Source: Lachnospiraceae bacterium 3-1
GTDB lineage: Bacteria > Bacillota > Clostridia > Lachnospirales > Lachnospiraceae
DNA: 64,000 nucleotides
Direction: 5' to 3'
NCBI GenBank assembly: GCA_000403255.2
Contig: KE159582.1
Span: 596,793-660,792, forward strand
Below are positions 8,057 through 17,624 of the stretch, in pieces (positions within the stretch are counted from its first letter, which is position 1; the number at the start of each line of letters is the position of its first letter). Under the pieces are notes generated by a model. It saw nothing but the letters and a program-made list of their open reading frames with translations. It did not search any database and was not told the origin of the DNA. The position numbers were made by a program, and so were the translations under genes.

Positions 8057-11000
8057 ATGTCTCAAAGAAAAGATATCCATAAAGTGTTGATTATTGGTTC
8101 CGGTCCTATTGTTATTGGACAGGCATGTGAATTTGACTATTCTGGTACACAGGCGTGTAAGGCCCTTAGAAATTTAGGTTATGAAATTGTGTTGGTAAAT
8201 TCTAATCCTGCCACTATTATGACAGATCCGGAGACTGCCGATGTTACTTATATTGAGCCTCTGAATGCAGAGAGAATGGAACAGATTATTGCAAAAGAAA
8301 GACCAGATGCATTGCTGCCAAACCTTGGCGGGCAGTCGGGTCTTAATTTATGCTCAGAACTTGCGAAAACAGGGGTGTTAGATAAATATAATGTAAAGGT
8401 TATTGGCGTTCAGGTAGATGCCATTGAACGAGGAGAAGACCGGATTGAATTTAAGCGGACCATGGACAGCTTAGGGATTGAGATGGCACGCAGTGAAGTG
8501 GCTTACTCCGTAGAAGAAGCGATGGAAATTGCAGATAAATTGGGTTATCCGGTGGTTCTTCGCCCAGCCTATACCATGGGTGGTGCAGGAGGCGGCCTGG
8601 TATATAATGTAGAAGAATTGAAAACTGTCTGCGCGAGAGGGCTTCAAGCCAGCTTGGTAGGACAGGTATTGGTGGAAGAATCTATTTTAGGATGGGAAGA
8701 ATTGGAATTAGAGGTTGTTCGGGATGCAGACAACAATATGATTACTGTTTGCTTTATTGAAAATATAGATCCATTGGGTGTGCATACCGGAGATTCTTTT
8801 TGCTCTGCTCCTATGCTTACCATATCAGAAGAAGTGCAGAAACGGCTGCAGGAGAAATCTTACAAAATTGTAGAATCCATTCAGGTAATCGGCGGCACCA
8901 ATGTACAGTGGGCTCACGATCCCAAAACAGATCGGGATATTGTCATTGAGATCAATCCCAGAACTTCCCGTTCTTCTGCTTTGGCGTCTAAAGCTACTGG
9001 ATTCCCCATTGCTCTGGTATCCGCGATGCTGGCTACAGGATTGACCTTACCTGAGATTCCTTGTGGAAAATATGGAACATTGGACAAATACGTTCCAGAT
9101 GGAGATTATGTGGTAATTAAGTTTGCGCGCTGGGCATTTGAAAAGTTCAAAGGAGTAGAAGATAAGCTGGGAACTCAGATGCGGGCAGTGGGCGAAGTTA
9201 TGAGTATCGGCAAGACCTTTAAAGAAGCATTCCAGAAAGCCATCCGAAGCTTGGAAACAGGGCGTTATGGACTGGGCTTTGCAAAGGATTTTAATAAGAA
9301 AACAAAAGAAGATCTGTTAAAACTTTTGATTACTCCCTCCAGTGAACGGTACTTTGTTATTTACGAAGCGCTGCGAAAAGGGGCATCCCTGGATGAAATT
9401 CATGAAATCACAAAAGTGAAACATTATTTCTTGGAGCAAATGCAGGAATTGGTACAGGAAGAGGAAGCCCTTATGGTAGGAAAATGGCAGCTTCCAATGG
9501 ATGAAGAATTGATAAAGGCCAAGAAACACGGGTTTTCTGATAAATATTTAAGCCAGATTTTAGAAATTCCAGAAGAGGAAATACGGGAAAGAAGAATTTC
9601 TATTGGTTTAGAAGAGACATGGGAAGGGGTACATGTCAGCGGAACCAAAGACAATGCTTATTATTATTCCACTTACAATGGAGAAGATAAGAATCCTGTA
9701 ACCAAAGGGAAGCCTAAGGTTATGATTCTTGGTGGCGGACCCAACCGTATCGGGCAGGGAATTGAATTCGATTACTGTTGTGTTCACGCATCCTTGGCTC
9801 TTAAAAAATTGGGATTTGAAACGATTATTGTAAACTGTAATCCTGAAACGGTTTCTACTGATTATGATACTTCCGATAAACTTTATTTTGAACCATTGAC
9901 CTTAGAGGATGTGTTAAGTATTTATAAGAAAGAAAAGCCAGTAGGAGTTATTGCTCAGTTCGGTGGGCAGACACCTTTGAATCTGGCAGCGGATTTGGAA
10001 AAAAATGGAGTGAAGATTTTGGGAACGGCTCCCTCAGTAATTGATTTAGCAGAAGATCGGGATTTGTTCCGTGCCATGATGGAGAAGCTAGAAATTCCCA
10101 TGCCAGAATCTGGAATGGCAGTGAATGTGGAAGAAGCCTTACAAATTGCAGAAAAAATTGGTTATCCAGTTATGGTGCGGCCTTCTTATGTTTTGGGAGG
10201 CCGGGGAATGGAAGTTGTCTATGACGCAGAAAATATGGAAGGCTATATGAATGCGGCTGTGGGTGTTACCCCAGACAGACCGATTTTGATTGACCGTTTC
10301 TTGGGCCATGCAATAGAATGTGAGGCGGATGCCATCAGCGATGGAACCCATGCCTTTGTTCCAGCGGTAATGGAACACATCGAACTGGCAGGAGTGCATT
10401 CTGGAGATTCTGCCTGCATCATTCCGTCCAGGCATATTTCCGAAGAAAATGTGGCAACCATCAAGGAATATACCAGGAAAATTGCAGAGGAGATGCACGT
10501 CAAAGGTCTTATGAATATGCAGTATGCCATTGAAAAAGGAAAAGTTTTTGTGCTGGAGGCAAATCCTAGAGCATCCCGTACGGTTCCGTTAGTTTCTAAG
10601 GTGTGCAATATCCATATGGTGCCTTTGGCAATTGAAGTGGTGACAGCAGAATTGACGGGGAATCCTTCTCCAGTGCCAGAATTAGAGGAGCAGAGAATTT
10701 CTTATTATGGAGTAAAGGAATCTGTCTTCCCCTTTAATATGTTTCAGGAGGTTGACCCAGTATTGGGGCCAGAAATGCGTTCTACTGGAGAAGTGCTTGG
10801 ACTTTCCGAATCTTATGGAGAGGCATTTTTCAAAGCTCAGGAGGCAGCAGGCATGAAGCTTCCATTGGAAGGAACCGTACTGATTTCTGTGAGCAACAGG
10901 GATAAGCCGGAAGTGGTAGAGATTGCTTTAAAATTCGCTGAAGCAGGATTTCATATTATTGCTTCCAAAAATACATGCAAATTGATTCAGGAAGCTGGAA

Positions 11001-11272
11001 TCGAAGCAGAAATGGTGCACAAATTAAAAGAAGGCAGGCCAAATATGCTGGATTTGATTACTAATGGCAAGATTGATTTGATTATCAACACTCCTATTGG
11101 CCAGGAACGGAAAGAGGATGATAGTTATCTAAGGAAAGCCGCAATCAAGAAAAAAATACCGTATATGACTACCATGGCTGCGGCAAAAGCTACGGTAAGC
11201 GGGATTCTTTCTCTGAAAAAGCATGGAAGCAGTCAGGTACAGTCCTTGCAGAAGCTCCATAGCGGGAAATAG
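8057..11272 (+). CDS. carB: Carbamoyl-phosphate synthase large subunit
   Basis: A 1071-residue protein, normal length for CarB, which makes carbamoyl phosphate from glutamine-derived ammonia, bicarbonate and two ATP for arginine and pyrimidine synthesis. Two homologous ATP-grasp halves are visible: KVLIIGSGPIVIGQACEFDYSG near residue 10 and its repeat KVMILGGGPNRIGQGIEFDYCC near 555. ATP-binding segments are LRPAYTMGGAGGG and VRPSYVLGGRGMEVV, and a C-terminal MGS-like allosteric domain covers ~940-1071. AGGAGGA precedes ATG 8057. The glutaminase partner carA is not in this window, so the gene stands alone with its own promoter. The next gene has a separate promoter. Confidence 0.98.
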   Translation: MSQRKDIHKVLIIGSGPIVIGQACEFDYSGTQACKALRNLGYEIVLVNSNPATIMTDPETADVTYIEPLNAERMEQIIAKERPDALLPNLGGQSGLNLCSELAKTGVLDKYNVKVIGVQVDAIERGEDRIEFKRTMDSLGIEMARSEVAYSVEEAMEIADKLGYPVVLRPAYTMGGAGGGLVYNVEELKTVCARGLQASLVGQVLVEESILGWEELELEVVRDADNNMITVCFIENIDPLGVHTGDSFCSAPMLTISEEVQKRLQEKSYKIVESIQVIGGTNVQWAHDPKTDRDIVIEINPRTSRSSALASKATGFPIALVSAMLATGLTLPEIPCGKYGTLDKYVPDGDYVVIKFARWAFEKFKGVEDKLGTQMRAVGEVMSIGKTFKEAFQKAIRSLETGRYGLGFAKDFNKKTKEDLLKLLITPSSERYFVIYEALRKGASLDEIHEITKVKHYFLEQMQELVQEEEALMVGKWQLPMDEELIKAKKHGFSDKYLSQILEIPEEEIRERRISIGLEETWEGVHVSGTKDNAYYYSTYNGEDKNPVTKGKPKVMILGGGPNRIGQGIEFDYCCVHASLALKKLGFETIIVNCNPETVSTDYDTSDKLYFEPLTLEDVLSIYKKEKPVGVIAQFGGQTPLNLAADLEKNGVKILGTAPSVIDLAEDRDLFRAMMEKLEIPMPESGMAVNVEEALQIAEKIGYPVMVRPSYVLGGRGMEVVYDAENMEGYMNAAVGVTPDRPILIDRFLGHAIECEADAISDGTHAFVPAVMEHIELAGVHSGDSACIIPSRHISEENVATIKEYTRKIAEEMHVKGLMNMQYAIEKGKVFVLEANPRASRTVPLVSKVCNIHMVPLAIEVVTAELTGNPSPVPELEEQRISYYGVKESVFPFNMFQEVDPVLGPEMRSTGEVLGLSESYGEAFFKAQEAAGMKLPLEGTVLISVSNRDKPEVVEIALKFAEAGFHIIASKNTCKLIQEAGIEAEMVHKLKEGRPNMLDLITNGKIDLIINTPIGQERKEDDSYLRKAAIKKKIPYMTTMAAAKATVSGILSLKKHGSSQVQSLQKLHSGK

Positions 11273-11312
11273 AAGTCAAAGAGGTGGAGAGCAAAGACTT
11301 TCAAAGTAAGAA

Positions 11313-11341
11313 TTGACTAATGACAGGAATTGTTTTATAAT
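11313..11341 (+). promoter_or_regulatory. Sigma-A promoter for the yicC-gmk-rpoZ group
   Basis: TTGACT (11313-11318), 17-nt spacer, TATAAT (11336-11341), 29 nt upstream of ATG 11371: a near-consensus housekeeping promoter. Confidence 0.82.
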
Positions 11342-11370
11342 ACAATCATCTATGCATACAGGAGGTTTTT

Positions 11371-12249
11371 ATGATAAAAAGCATGACCGGCTTTGGACGC
11401 TGTGAGATTGCAGACCAGTTTCATAGGGTCACAGTAGAGATAAAGTCGGTAAATCACAGGTATCTTGACATTGCAATTAAGATGCCTAAGAAACTGAATT
11501 TTTTTGAAAACAATATCCGTAACCTTCTAAAAAATTATATTCAGCGGGGAAAAGTAGACGTTTATATTGTTTATGAGGATTGTACGGAGAATCAGATTAC
11601 AATAAAATACAACGAAGATTTAGCAGCGGAGTATGTAAAATATATACGCAAGATGGCAGAGACCTTTTCTCTGCCAGAGGAGCTGAATGCCGTGGAGCTT
11701 TCCAAGTATTCAGAGGTTCTGACAATGGAAGCGCAAACGGTGAATGAGGAAGAGCTGTGGAAACTTTTGGAGCAGGCAGTTACAGGAGCAGCAGAGCAGT
11801 TCGTGGAAGCGCGCCTTAGAGAAGGCGAGGAGCTAAAGCAAGATTTAATTGGGAAGCTGGAATTGTTGAAAGAGTATGTGGAACAGATTGAGCAGCGTTC
11901 TCCAGAGATTTTAAATGAATATCGGCAGAAATTAACCGATAAGGTAAAGGAACTACTGTCGGATACCATGATGGATGAGAATAGGATTGCCACAGAGGTC
12001 ACCATTTTTGCTGACAGAATCTGTACCGATGAAGAAACAGTTCGTTTGAAAAGCCATATCAGCAGTACAGAAGATACCTTGTCAAAGGGTGGAAGCGTAG
12101 GGAGAAAACTGGATTTTATTGCACAAGAGATGAACCGGGAGGCAAATACCATTCTTTCTAAGGCCAATGACTTAACAGTTTCTAATATTGCGATCAATCT
12201 AAAGACAGATATTGAAAAAGTACGGGAGCAGATCCAGAATATTGAGTAA
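11371..12249 (+). CDS. yicC: YicC/YloC family endoribonuclease
   Basis: A 292-residue protein starting with the family signature MIKSMTGFGR. The N-terminal YicC domain spans ~1-155. The C-terminal DUF1732 domain includes HISSTEDTLSKGGSVGRKLD and FIAQEMNREANTILSKAND, with the conserved His and Glu residues. Family members are RNA endonucleases; E. coli YicC acts on RyhB. The order yicC-gmk-rpoZ matches the Bacillus yloC-gmk-rpoZ neighbourhood. AGGAGG at ~11361-11366 supports this start. Confidence 0.95.
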   Translation: MIKSMTGFGRCEIADQFHRVTVEIKSVNHRYLDIAIKMPKKLNFFENNIRNLLKNYIQRGKVDVYIVYEDCTENQITIKYNEDLAAEYVKYIRKMAETFSLPEELNAVELSKYSEVLTMEAQTVNEEELWKLLEQAVTGAAEQFVEARLREGEELKQDLIGKLELLKEYVEQIEQRSPEILNEYRQKLTDKVKELLSDTMMDENRIATEVTIFADRICTDEETVRLKSHISSTEDTLSKGGSVGRKLDFIAQEMNREANTILSKANDLTVSNIAINLKTDIEKVREQIQNIE

Positions 12250-12285
12250 AGAGGCAGATTTGCCTTTTAAAAGGGAACAGAATCA

Positions 12286-12924
12286 ATGAATGAAAAAAAA
12301 GGTATTTTGATTGTGGTATCCGGTTTTTCCGGCTCTGGAAAAGGAACCATCATGAATCAGCTTCTGAAGAAGTATCCAGACACTTATGCCTTGAGCATCT
12401 CGGCGACTACCAGAAGCCCAAGACCAGGAGAGGCGCATGGAAAAGAATATTTCTTCTTGTCAGAAAAAGAATTTAAAGATATGATAGAGGGTAATGCGTT
12501 GTTGGAATACGCCCAATACGTGAACCACTATTATGGAACACCCAAGAGTTATGTGCAGCAGCAGTTAGAGCAAGGGAAAGATGTTATTCTCGAAATAGAG
12601 ATTCAAGGGGCGCTGAAAGTGAAAAAAGCCAATCCGGATACACTGTTGCTGTTTATAACACCTCCCAGTGCAGAAGAATTGAAGCAGCGGTTGACTGGAA
12701 GGGGCACAGAGGAAGAAAGTGTCATCAATTCCCGTCTCAGCCGTGCGTGGCAGGAAGCACAGGGCGTGGAAGATTACGATTATCTTGTGGTGAATGATGA
12801 TTTGGATAAATGTGTGGCAAAGGTACATGGGATTATACAGAATGAACATGCTCGCGTGACAAGGAACCACATATTAATTGAGAAAATCAGGGCAGAGTTA
12901 AAATGCTTTGCGAAAGGAGAATGA
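12286..12924 (+). CDS. gmk: Guanylate kinase
   Basis: A 212-residue enzyme converting GMP + ATP to GDP + ADP in the cytoplasm. P-loop SGFSGSGKGT (~12-21); the GMP-binding region follows (SISATTRSPRPGE, then KEYFFLSEKEF) with Tyr/Glu contacts, and EIEIQGALKVK is the conserved mid-domain segment. Length is typical. Its stop codon (12922-12924) lies just before the rpoZ start, so the two are translationally close, as in other Firmicutes. Confidence 0.97.
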   Translation: MNEKKGILIVVSGFSGSGKGTIMNQLLKKYPDTYALSISATTRSPRPGEAHGKEYFFLSEKEFKDMIEGNALLEYAQYVNHYYGTPKSYVQQQLEQGKDVILEIEIQGALKVKKANPDTLLLFITPPSAEELKQRLTGRGTEEESVINSRLSRAWQEAQGVEDYDYLVVNDDLDKCVAKVHGIIQNEHARVTRNHILIEKIRAELKCFAKGE

Positions 12925-12929
12925 TAATT

Positions 12930-13238
12930 ATGATGCTGCATCCGTCTTATACAGATTTAATGAAGGTAGTAAACAGCGATGTGGAAATTGGAGAAGAACC
13001 AGTAGTGAATAGTCGGTACTCCATTGTGCTCGCAACTGCAAAAAGGGCAAGACAGATTATCGGAGGAGAAGAACCTTTGATTGATAATACATTGAATAAG
13101 AAGCCCTTTTCCATTGCAGTGGAAGAGCTATACAATAGTAAGGTGAAAATCGTAGGAGAAGAAGAGGAGTCAGAGGAAGATTCTGAACAAAATGTTGAAG
13201 AGAATGTGAAAGAGGATATGGAAACCGAAGAAGCTTAG
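12930..13238 (+). CDS. rpoZ: RNA polymerase omega subunit
   Basis: A 102-residue subunit that supports assembly of the beta' subunit. The core LHPSYTDLMKVVNS...NSRYSIVLATAKRARQII carries the family signature; the C-terminal ~30 residues are a highly acidic tail (EEEESEEDSEQNVEENVKEDMETEEA). ATG 12930 is chosen because AAAGGAG (12914-12919) lies 10 nt upstream. In-frame ATGs at 12903 and 12921 would be inside gmk or too close to the ribosome-binding site. Confidence 0.94.
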   Translation: MMLHPSYTDLMKVVNSDVEIGEEPVVNSRYSIVLATAKRARQIIGGEEPLIDNTLNKKPFSIAVEELYNSKVKIVGEEEESEEDSEQNVEENVKEDMETEEA

Positions 13239-13250
13239 TATGTAAATATT

Positions 13251-13288
13251 TACCACATTGTTTTGCAAAAAAGCAAAGCAATGTGGTA
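13251..13288 (+). terminator. Long hairpin terminator after rpoZ
   Basis: TACCACATTGTTTTGC (13251-13266) pairs with GCAAAGCAATGTGGTA (13273-13288) around an A6 loop: 16 pairs with one G.T wobble. Downstream is ATCTTTGTT, a weak U tract. It ends the yicC-gmk-rpoZ transcript. Confidence 0.72.
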
Positions 13289-13357
13289 ATCTTTGTTACA
13301 GTTTAGCCTAAGCTCAAACGGGAGCCAATTGCTGCAAATCACAACAGAGGAGAATGT

Positions 13358-14683
13358 ATGAAAATTTTATTTGTTTCATTAGGGTGCGATAAGAATTTGG
13401 TGGATACGGAATTTATGATTGGAACACTGCAAGAATTAGGGCATACCTTTACCAATGAAGAACAAGAGGCGGAAGCTATTATCATTAATAGCTGCTGTTT
13501 TATCAATGATGCCAAGGAAGAAAGCGTCAATACGATTTTAGAAATGGCGGATTACAAAGATGCTGGAAGCTGCAAAGCATTAATTGTGACTGGATGCTTG
13601 GCAGAAAGATACCGAAGGGAGATTAGAAAGGAAATTCCTCAGGTAGACGCTGTTCTTGGCACAAATTCTTATGAAGAAATTGCAACAGCATTGGAAGAAG
13701 TGATGGCTGGAAAGGTCTATGAGCAATACAAACCTTTAGAGGGACTCCCAAATCTTAAGGCAAAGCGTTCCCTAACCACAGGTGGGCATTATGCCCATTT
13801 AAAAATTGCAGAAGGATGTAATAAAAGCTGCACCTACTGTATCATCCCCCATATTCGTGGGCGGTATCGCAGTGTGCCTATGGAAGAACTGTTGGCACAG
13901 GCAGGAGCCCTTGCAGCCCAAGGGGTAAAAGAGCTGATTCTGGTGGCACAGGAAACGACACTCTATGGTGTGGATTTGTATGGGGAGAAATCTCTTCACA
14001 AGCTGTTGTATGAACTAGAGAAAATTCCAGGAATTCAATGGATTCGTATTATGTACTGTTATCCAGAAGAGATTTACGATGAATTGATTCAGTTTATGAA
14101 AAAGAGCAAAAAGATATGTCAGTATCTTGATGTACCGATTCAACATATTAATAATGAGATTTTAAAGCGCATGGGACGGCGTACCACAAAAGAAGAATTG
14201 ATGGAGAGATTTACGTATTTGAAAAAAGAATTGCCTGATCTTGCTTTACGCACCACATTGATCAGTGGTTTTCCTGGTGAGACTGAGGAAATGCATGAAG
14301 AACTAATGTATTTTCTTAATGAGATGGAGTTTGACCGTTTGGGCGTATTTCCTTATTCCAAAGAGGAGGGGACAGCAGCCGCGGAATTTGAAGGTCAGAT
14401 CGGAGAATATCAAAAATCTGTCTGGCAGGAAGAAATCATGGAACTACAGGAGGAAATCATTTTTGATAAGAATGAACAAATGAAAGGAAGAGAGCTGTGG
14501 GTTATGATTGAAGGAAAGGTGGCTGATGACAATGCGTATGTAGGAAGAACTTACCGGGATGCACCAGAAATCGATGGTTATATTTTTGTAAATACGGATG
14601 AGACTCTGATGACAGGAGATTTTGTGAAAGTAAAGGTAACAGGAGCCCATGAATATGATTTGATAGGAGAGGTGATAGTATGA
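13358..14683 (+). CDS. rimO: Ribosomal protein S12 methylthiotransferase RimO
   Basis: A 441-residue radical SAM enzyme that methylthiolates an aspartate of ribosomal protein S12. N-terminal UPF0004 domain: MKILFVSLGCDKNLVDTEFM with Cys10 and two further cysteines that bind an auxiliary 4Fe-4S cluster. The radical SAM motif is EGCNKSCTYCIIPHIRGRYRS (~150). A C-terminal TRAM domain covers ~375-441. The GCDKN opening distinguishes RimO from the tRNA enzyme MiaB (GCQMN). It overlaps pgsA by 4 nt (ATGA), indicating coupling in a rimO-pgsA-cinA-rsmD operon. Confidence 0.95.
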   Translation: MKILFVSLGCDKNLVDTEFMIGTLQELGHTFTNEEQEAEAIIINSCCFINDAKEESVNTILEMADYKDAGSCKALIVTGCLAERYRREIRKEIPQVDAVLGTNSYEEIATALEEVMAGKVYEQYKPLEGLPNLKAKRSLTTGGHYAHLKIAEGCNKSCTYCIIPHIRGRYRSVPMEELLAQAGALAAQGVKELILVAQETTLYGVDLYGEKSLHKLLYELEKIPGIQWIRIMYCYPEEIYDELIQFMKKSKKICQYLDVPIQHINNEILKRMGRRTTKEELMERFTYLKKELPDLALRTTLISGFPGETEEMHEELMYFLNEMEFDRLGVFPYSKEEGTAAAEFEGQIGEYQKSVWQEEIMELQEEIIFDKNEQMKGRELWVMIEGKVADDNAYVGRTYRDAPEIDGYIFVNTDETLMTGDFVKVKVTGAHEYDLIGEVIV

Positions 14684-15222
14684 ATTTACCAAACAAATTA
14701 ACGATTTTAAGAATGATTTTAATTGTACCCTTTGTAATATGTATGCTGGTTCCAGGGCTTGGCAGTACAGGGATGTATGCATCTGTGATTCTTTTTGTTA
14801 TTGCCAGTCTCACAGATCTTTTGGATGGAAAAATTGCAAGAAAGTATAATTTGGTGACAAATTTCGGTAAATTTATGGACCCTTTAGCTGATAAACTGTT
14901 AGTAGCATCTGCATTGATTTGTCTGACAGCCCAGGGAAGGCTTGCAGCTTGGATTTCCATTATTATCATCAGTCGGGAATTTATCATCAGTGGCTTCCGT
15001 CTGGTGGCTTCCGATAATGGGATCGTAATTGCAGCAAGCTATTGGGGAAAATTTAAGACAACCTTCCAGATGATTATGATAGTCATGCTGATTTTAAATT
15101 TTGAAAGTGAGATGTACCAGATTTGCGCAGTTATTGTTACGTATATTGCACTGATACTGACCCTTGTATCCTTAGTGGATTATATCGTGAAAAATAAGGA
15201 TGTATTGAAAGAACAAAAATAA
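14680..15222 (+). CDS. pgsA: CDP-diacylglycerol-glycerol-3-phosphate 3-phosphatidyltransferase
   Basis: A 180-residue integral membrane enzyme of phosphatidylglycerol synthesis. The CDP-alcohol phosphotransferase motif is complete: TDLLDGKIARKYNLVTNFGKFMDPLADK (~46-73), with all Asp residues in the D-x2-DG-x2-AR-x8-G-x3-D-x3-D spacing. The N-terminus MNLPNKLTILRM is typical of PgsA. About five hydrophobic segments. It starts within the rimO stop region. Confidence 0.95.
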   Translation: MNLPNKLTILRMILIVPFVICMLVPGLGSTGMYASVILFVIASLTDLLDGKIARKYNLVTNFGKFMDPLADKLLVASALICLTAQGRLAAWISIIIISREFIISGFRLVASDNGIVIAASYWGKFKTTFQMIMIVMLILNFESEMYQICAVIVTYIALILTLVSLVDYIVKNKDVLKEQK

Positions 15223-15233
15223 AAGGATGATGG

Positions 15234-16484
15234 ATGATGACCGTAGAGTTGATTTGTGTAGGGACAGAGCTGCTTTTGGGAAATATTGTAAATACAAATG
15301 CTGCATTTATTTCTGAGAAATGTGCTATGCTGGGACTGTCCATGTATTATCAAAGTGTGGTTGGGGATAATGCCGGACGGCTGGAGCATTTATTACGCAT
15401 GGCAAAGGAGCGTTCTGATGTAATTATTCTTTCCGGCGGCCTGGGACCTACCCAGGACGATTTGACAAAAGAAACTGCGGCAGAGGTTATGGGGAGAAAG
15501 TTGGTGGAAGATGCCAGAGCAAAGAAAGAAATTCAGGAATGCCTGGCAAAATTAGGCCGTACCATTACTGAGAACAATTGGAAACAGTCTATGGTGCCAG
15601 AAGGCAGCATCATATTATATAATTCCAATGGAACTGCTCCAGGTATTATTATGGAGGATGGGGATACTCGTATGATTCTCCTTCCTGGACCACCGAATGA
15701 GCTGATTCCTATGTTTGAGGAACAGGTATATCCTTATCTGCGAGATTTACAGCCAGAAATTATTTGTTCCAAAATGGTGAAATTATGTGGAATTGGGGAA
15801 AGCGCTGCTGAGACAAAGATTTTAGATTTGTTGAATGTACAAAGGAATCCTACAGTGGCTCCCTATGCTAAGACCGGAGAAGTACATTTACGGATTACTG
15901 CCAAGGCGGAGAACGGGGAAAAAGCTTTTGCCATGATTGCGCCAGTGGAAGAAGAGCTGAGACAGCGGTTTGGAGACTGTGTGTATACAGACGAACCAGA
16001 GGTGACATTGGAGATGGCGGTAGCAGAGCTATTAAAGGAAAAAAACCTTACGGTTACCACAGCAGAATCTTGTACGGGAGGGCTGTTGGCTGGAAGATTG
16101 GTGAATGTACCTGGAATTTCTGATTATTTTAAAGAAGGGTATATTACCTATTCCAATGAAGCAAAAGAAAAATTATTGGGCGTTTCCCATGATACGCTGG
16201 AAGCTTATGGGGCAGTCAGCCCACAAACTGCGGCTGAAATGGCAGAGGGCGGAGCGAAAGCCGCTGGAGCGGATCTTTGTATCGCGGTTACTGGAATTGC
16301 AGGACCAGAAGGAGGTACAAAAGAAAAGCCGGTGGGCCTTGTGTATGTGGGATGCTATTGTAAGGGGAAAGTATTCACAGAGAAAAGGCTTTACAGTGGC
16401 AGCCGCAGCAAAATCAGAGAATATTCTGTGGCAAATGCGTTGACATTTTTACGAAAGATAATTTTAGATGAGGTGAAGGGATGA
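15234..16484 (+). CDS. cinA: Competence/damage-inducible protein CinA (NMN deamidase type)
   Basis: A 416-residue two-domain protein. The N-terminal molybdopterin-binding-like domain (~1-170) opens VELICVGTELLLGNIVNTN and contains ILSGGLGPTQDD. The C-terminal CinA domain (~255-416) contains TVTTAESCTGGLLAGRLVNVPGIS and LCIAVTGIAGPEGGTKEKPVGLVYVG; this domain is an NMN/ADP-ribose pyrophosphatase-type enzyme in studied homologues. AAAGGA (15222-15227) lies 6 nt before ATG 15234. It overlaps rsmD by 4 nt. Confidence 0.95.
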   Translation: MMTVELICVGTELLLGNIVNTNAAFISEKCAMLGLSMYYQSVVGDNAGRLEHLLRMAKERSDVIILSGGLGPTQDDLTKETAAEVMGRKLVEDARAKKEIQECLAKLGRTITENNWKQSMVPEGSIILYNSNGTAPGIIMEDGDTRMILLPGPPNELIPMFEEQVYPYLRDLQPEIICSKMVKLCGIGESAAETKILDLLNVQRNPTVAPYAKTGEVHLRITAKAENGEKAFAMIAPVEEELRQRFGDCVYTDEPEVTLEMAVAELLKEKNLTVTTAESCTGGLLAGRLVNVPGISDYFKEGYITYSNEAKEKLLGVSHDTLEAYGAVSPQTAAEMAEGGAKAAGADLCIAVTGIAGPEGGTKEKPVGLVYVGCYCKGKVFTEKRLYSGSRSKIREYSVANALTFLRKIILDEVKG

Positions 16485-17038
16485 GAATTATAGCGGGGAG
16501 CGCCCGGAGTCTTCCATTAAAAACGGCGCCAGGTATGGAGAGCAGGCCAACCACAGACCGGATCAAAGAAACACTTTTTAATATATTAAATTCTCAGATA
16601 CCGGGAGGCAGGTTTTTGGATTTGTTTGCAGGGAGCGGACAGATCGGGTTAGAGGCTGTCAGCCGGGGCGCAGAGAAAGCTGTATTTGTGGAAAACAATA
16701 AAAAGGCGGCAGCCTGCATTGAAGAAAATATAAAGTTTACAAAATTTACGGATTCCTGTACTCTTCTTGTACAGGATGTAGTTACAGCGATAAAACGGAT
16801 GAAAGGGATGGAACCCTTTGATTTGATATTTATGGATCCTCCTTATGGAAAGGGACTGGAGCAAGAGGCGCTGAAAGCCTTGTCAGAATCATCTTTACTG
16901 ACCGAAGACACACTTATTGTGGTAGAGGCGTCTTTGAACACAGATTTCTTTTATACAGAGGAATTAGGATTTACTATTATGAGAGAAAAAGCCTATAAAA
17001 CCAATAAACATGTATTTTTGCAGTATCATGTCACCTGA
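16481..17038 (+). CDS. rsmD: 16S rRNA (guanine966-N2)-methyltransferase RsmD
   Basis: A 185-residue methyltransferase. The N-terminus IIAGSARSLPLKTAPGMESRPTTDRIKETLFNIL is the family signature, LDLFAGSGQIGLEAVSRGA is the SAM-binding motif I, and FMDPPYGKG is the catalytic motif IV. In Bacillus the orthologue ylbH precedes coaD, the same order as here. It overlaps cinA by 4 nt. Confidence 0.95.
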   Translation: MRIIAGSARSLPLKTAPGMESRPTTDRIKETLFNILNSQIPGGRFLDLFAGSGQIGLEAVSRGAEKAVFVENNKKAAACIEENIKFTKFTDSCTLLVQDVVTAIKRMKGMEPFDLIFMDPPYGKGLEQEALKALSESSLLTEDTLIVVEASLNTDFFYTEELGFTIMREKAYKTNKHVFLQYHVT

Positions 17039-17075
17039 TATGGTACGCCCCCAGCGAAGGGGTGCAGCATAGACG

Positions 17076-17101
17076 GCCATAGGGCAGAAAGTGACTATGG
17101 C
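17076..17101 (+). other. Small hairpin between rsmD and coaD
   Basis: GCCATAG (17076-17082) and CTATGGC (17095-17101) can pair with a 12-nt loop, 26 nt before the coaD start. There is no U tract; possibly a processing or translation-control structure. Confidence 0.3.
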
Positions 17102-17127
17102 AGCAAAATAGGCAGTGGAGGGACCAG

Positions 17128-17604
17128 ATGAAAAGAGCAATTTATCCAGGCAGTTTTGACCCGGTAACTTTTGGGCATATTGATATGATTGAGCGTTCCG
17201 CGAAGATTGTGGATGAGCTGGTAGTGGCAATTTTGATTAATAGTGCAAAAAATCCGTTGTTTTCTGTAAAAGAACGTGTTAGTATGTTAGAAGAGATTAC
17301 AAGCCATATTCCTAATATTAGGATTACTTCTTTTCATGGACTTTTAATTGATTATGCAAAAGAAGTGGATGCTTCCATTGTGATACGGGGGCTTCGGGCA
17401 GTTACGGATTTTGAATATGAACTTCAGATTGCCCAGACAAACAGGATTATTAATTCTAAAATTGACACCATGTTTTTAACCACCAGTCTGGAATATGCCT
17501 ATTTAAGCTCAACGATTGTCAAGGAGGTTGCTTCTTATGGCGGAGATATTTCTCACTTTGTGCCGGAGCAGCTTATAGATAGAATTTATGCAAAATATAG
17601 CTGA
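17128..17604 (+). CDS. coaD: Pantetheine-phosphate adenylyltransferase
   Basis: A 158-residue enzyme of coenzyme A synthesis (4'-phosphopantetheine + ATP to dephospho-CoA). [25 protein letters not shown] holds the nucleotidyltransferase (T/H)xGH motif; [18 protein letters not shown] and [11 protein letters not shown] (the ISSTxVKE motif) complete the family signature. Length is typical. GGAGGGACCAG precedes the start. Confidence 0.97.
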   Translation: MKRAIYPGSFDPVTFGHIDMIERSAKIVDELVVAILINSAKNPLFSVKERVSMLEEITSHIPNIRITSFHGLLIDYAKEVDASIVIRGLRAVTDFEYELQIAQTNRIINSKIDTMFLTTSLEYAYLSSTIVKEVASYGGDISHFVPEQLIDRIYAKYS

Positions 17605-17624
17605 ATATAAGGAGCGTTACATAT

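Noticed and set aside
11592..12197. 201-codon minus-strand ORF inside yicC
   Set aside because: Ser-rich antisense translation of the conserved yicC frame.
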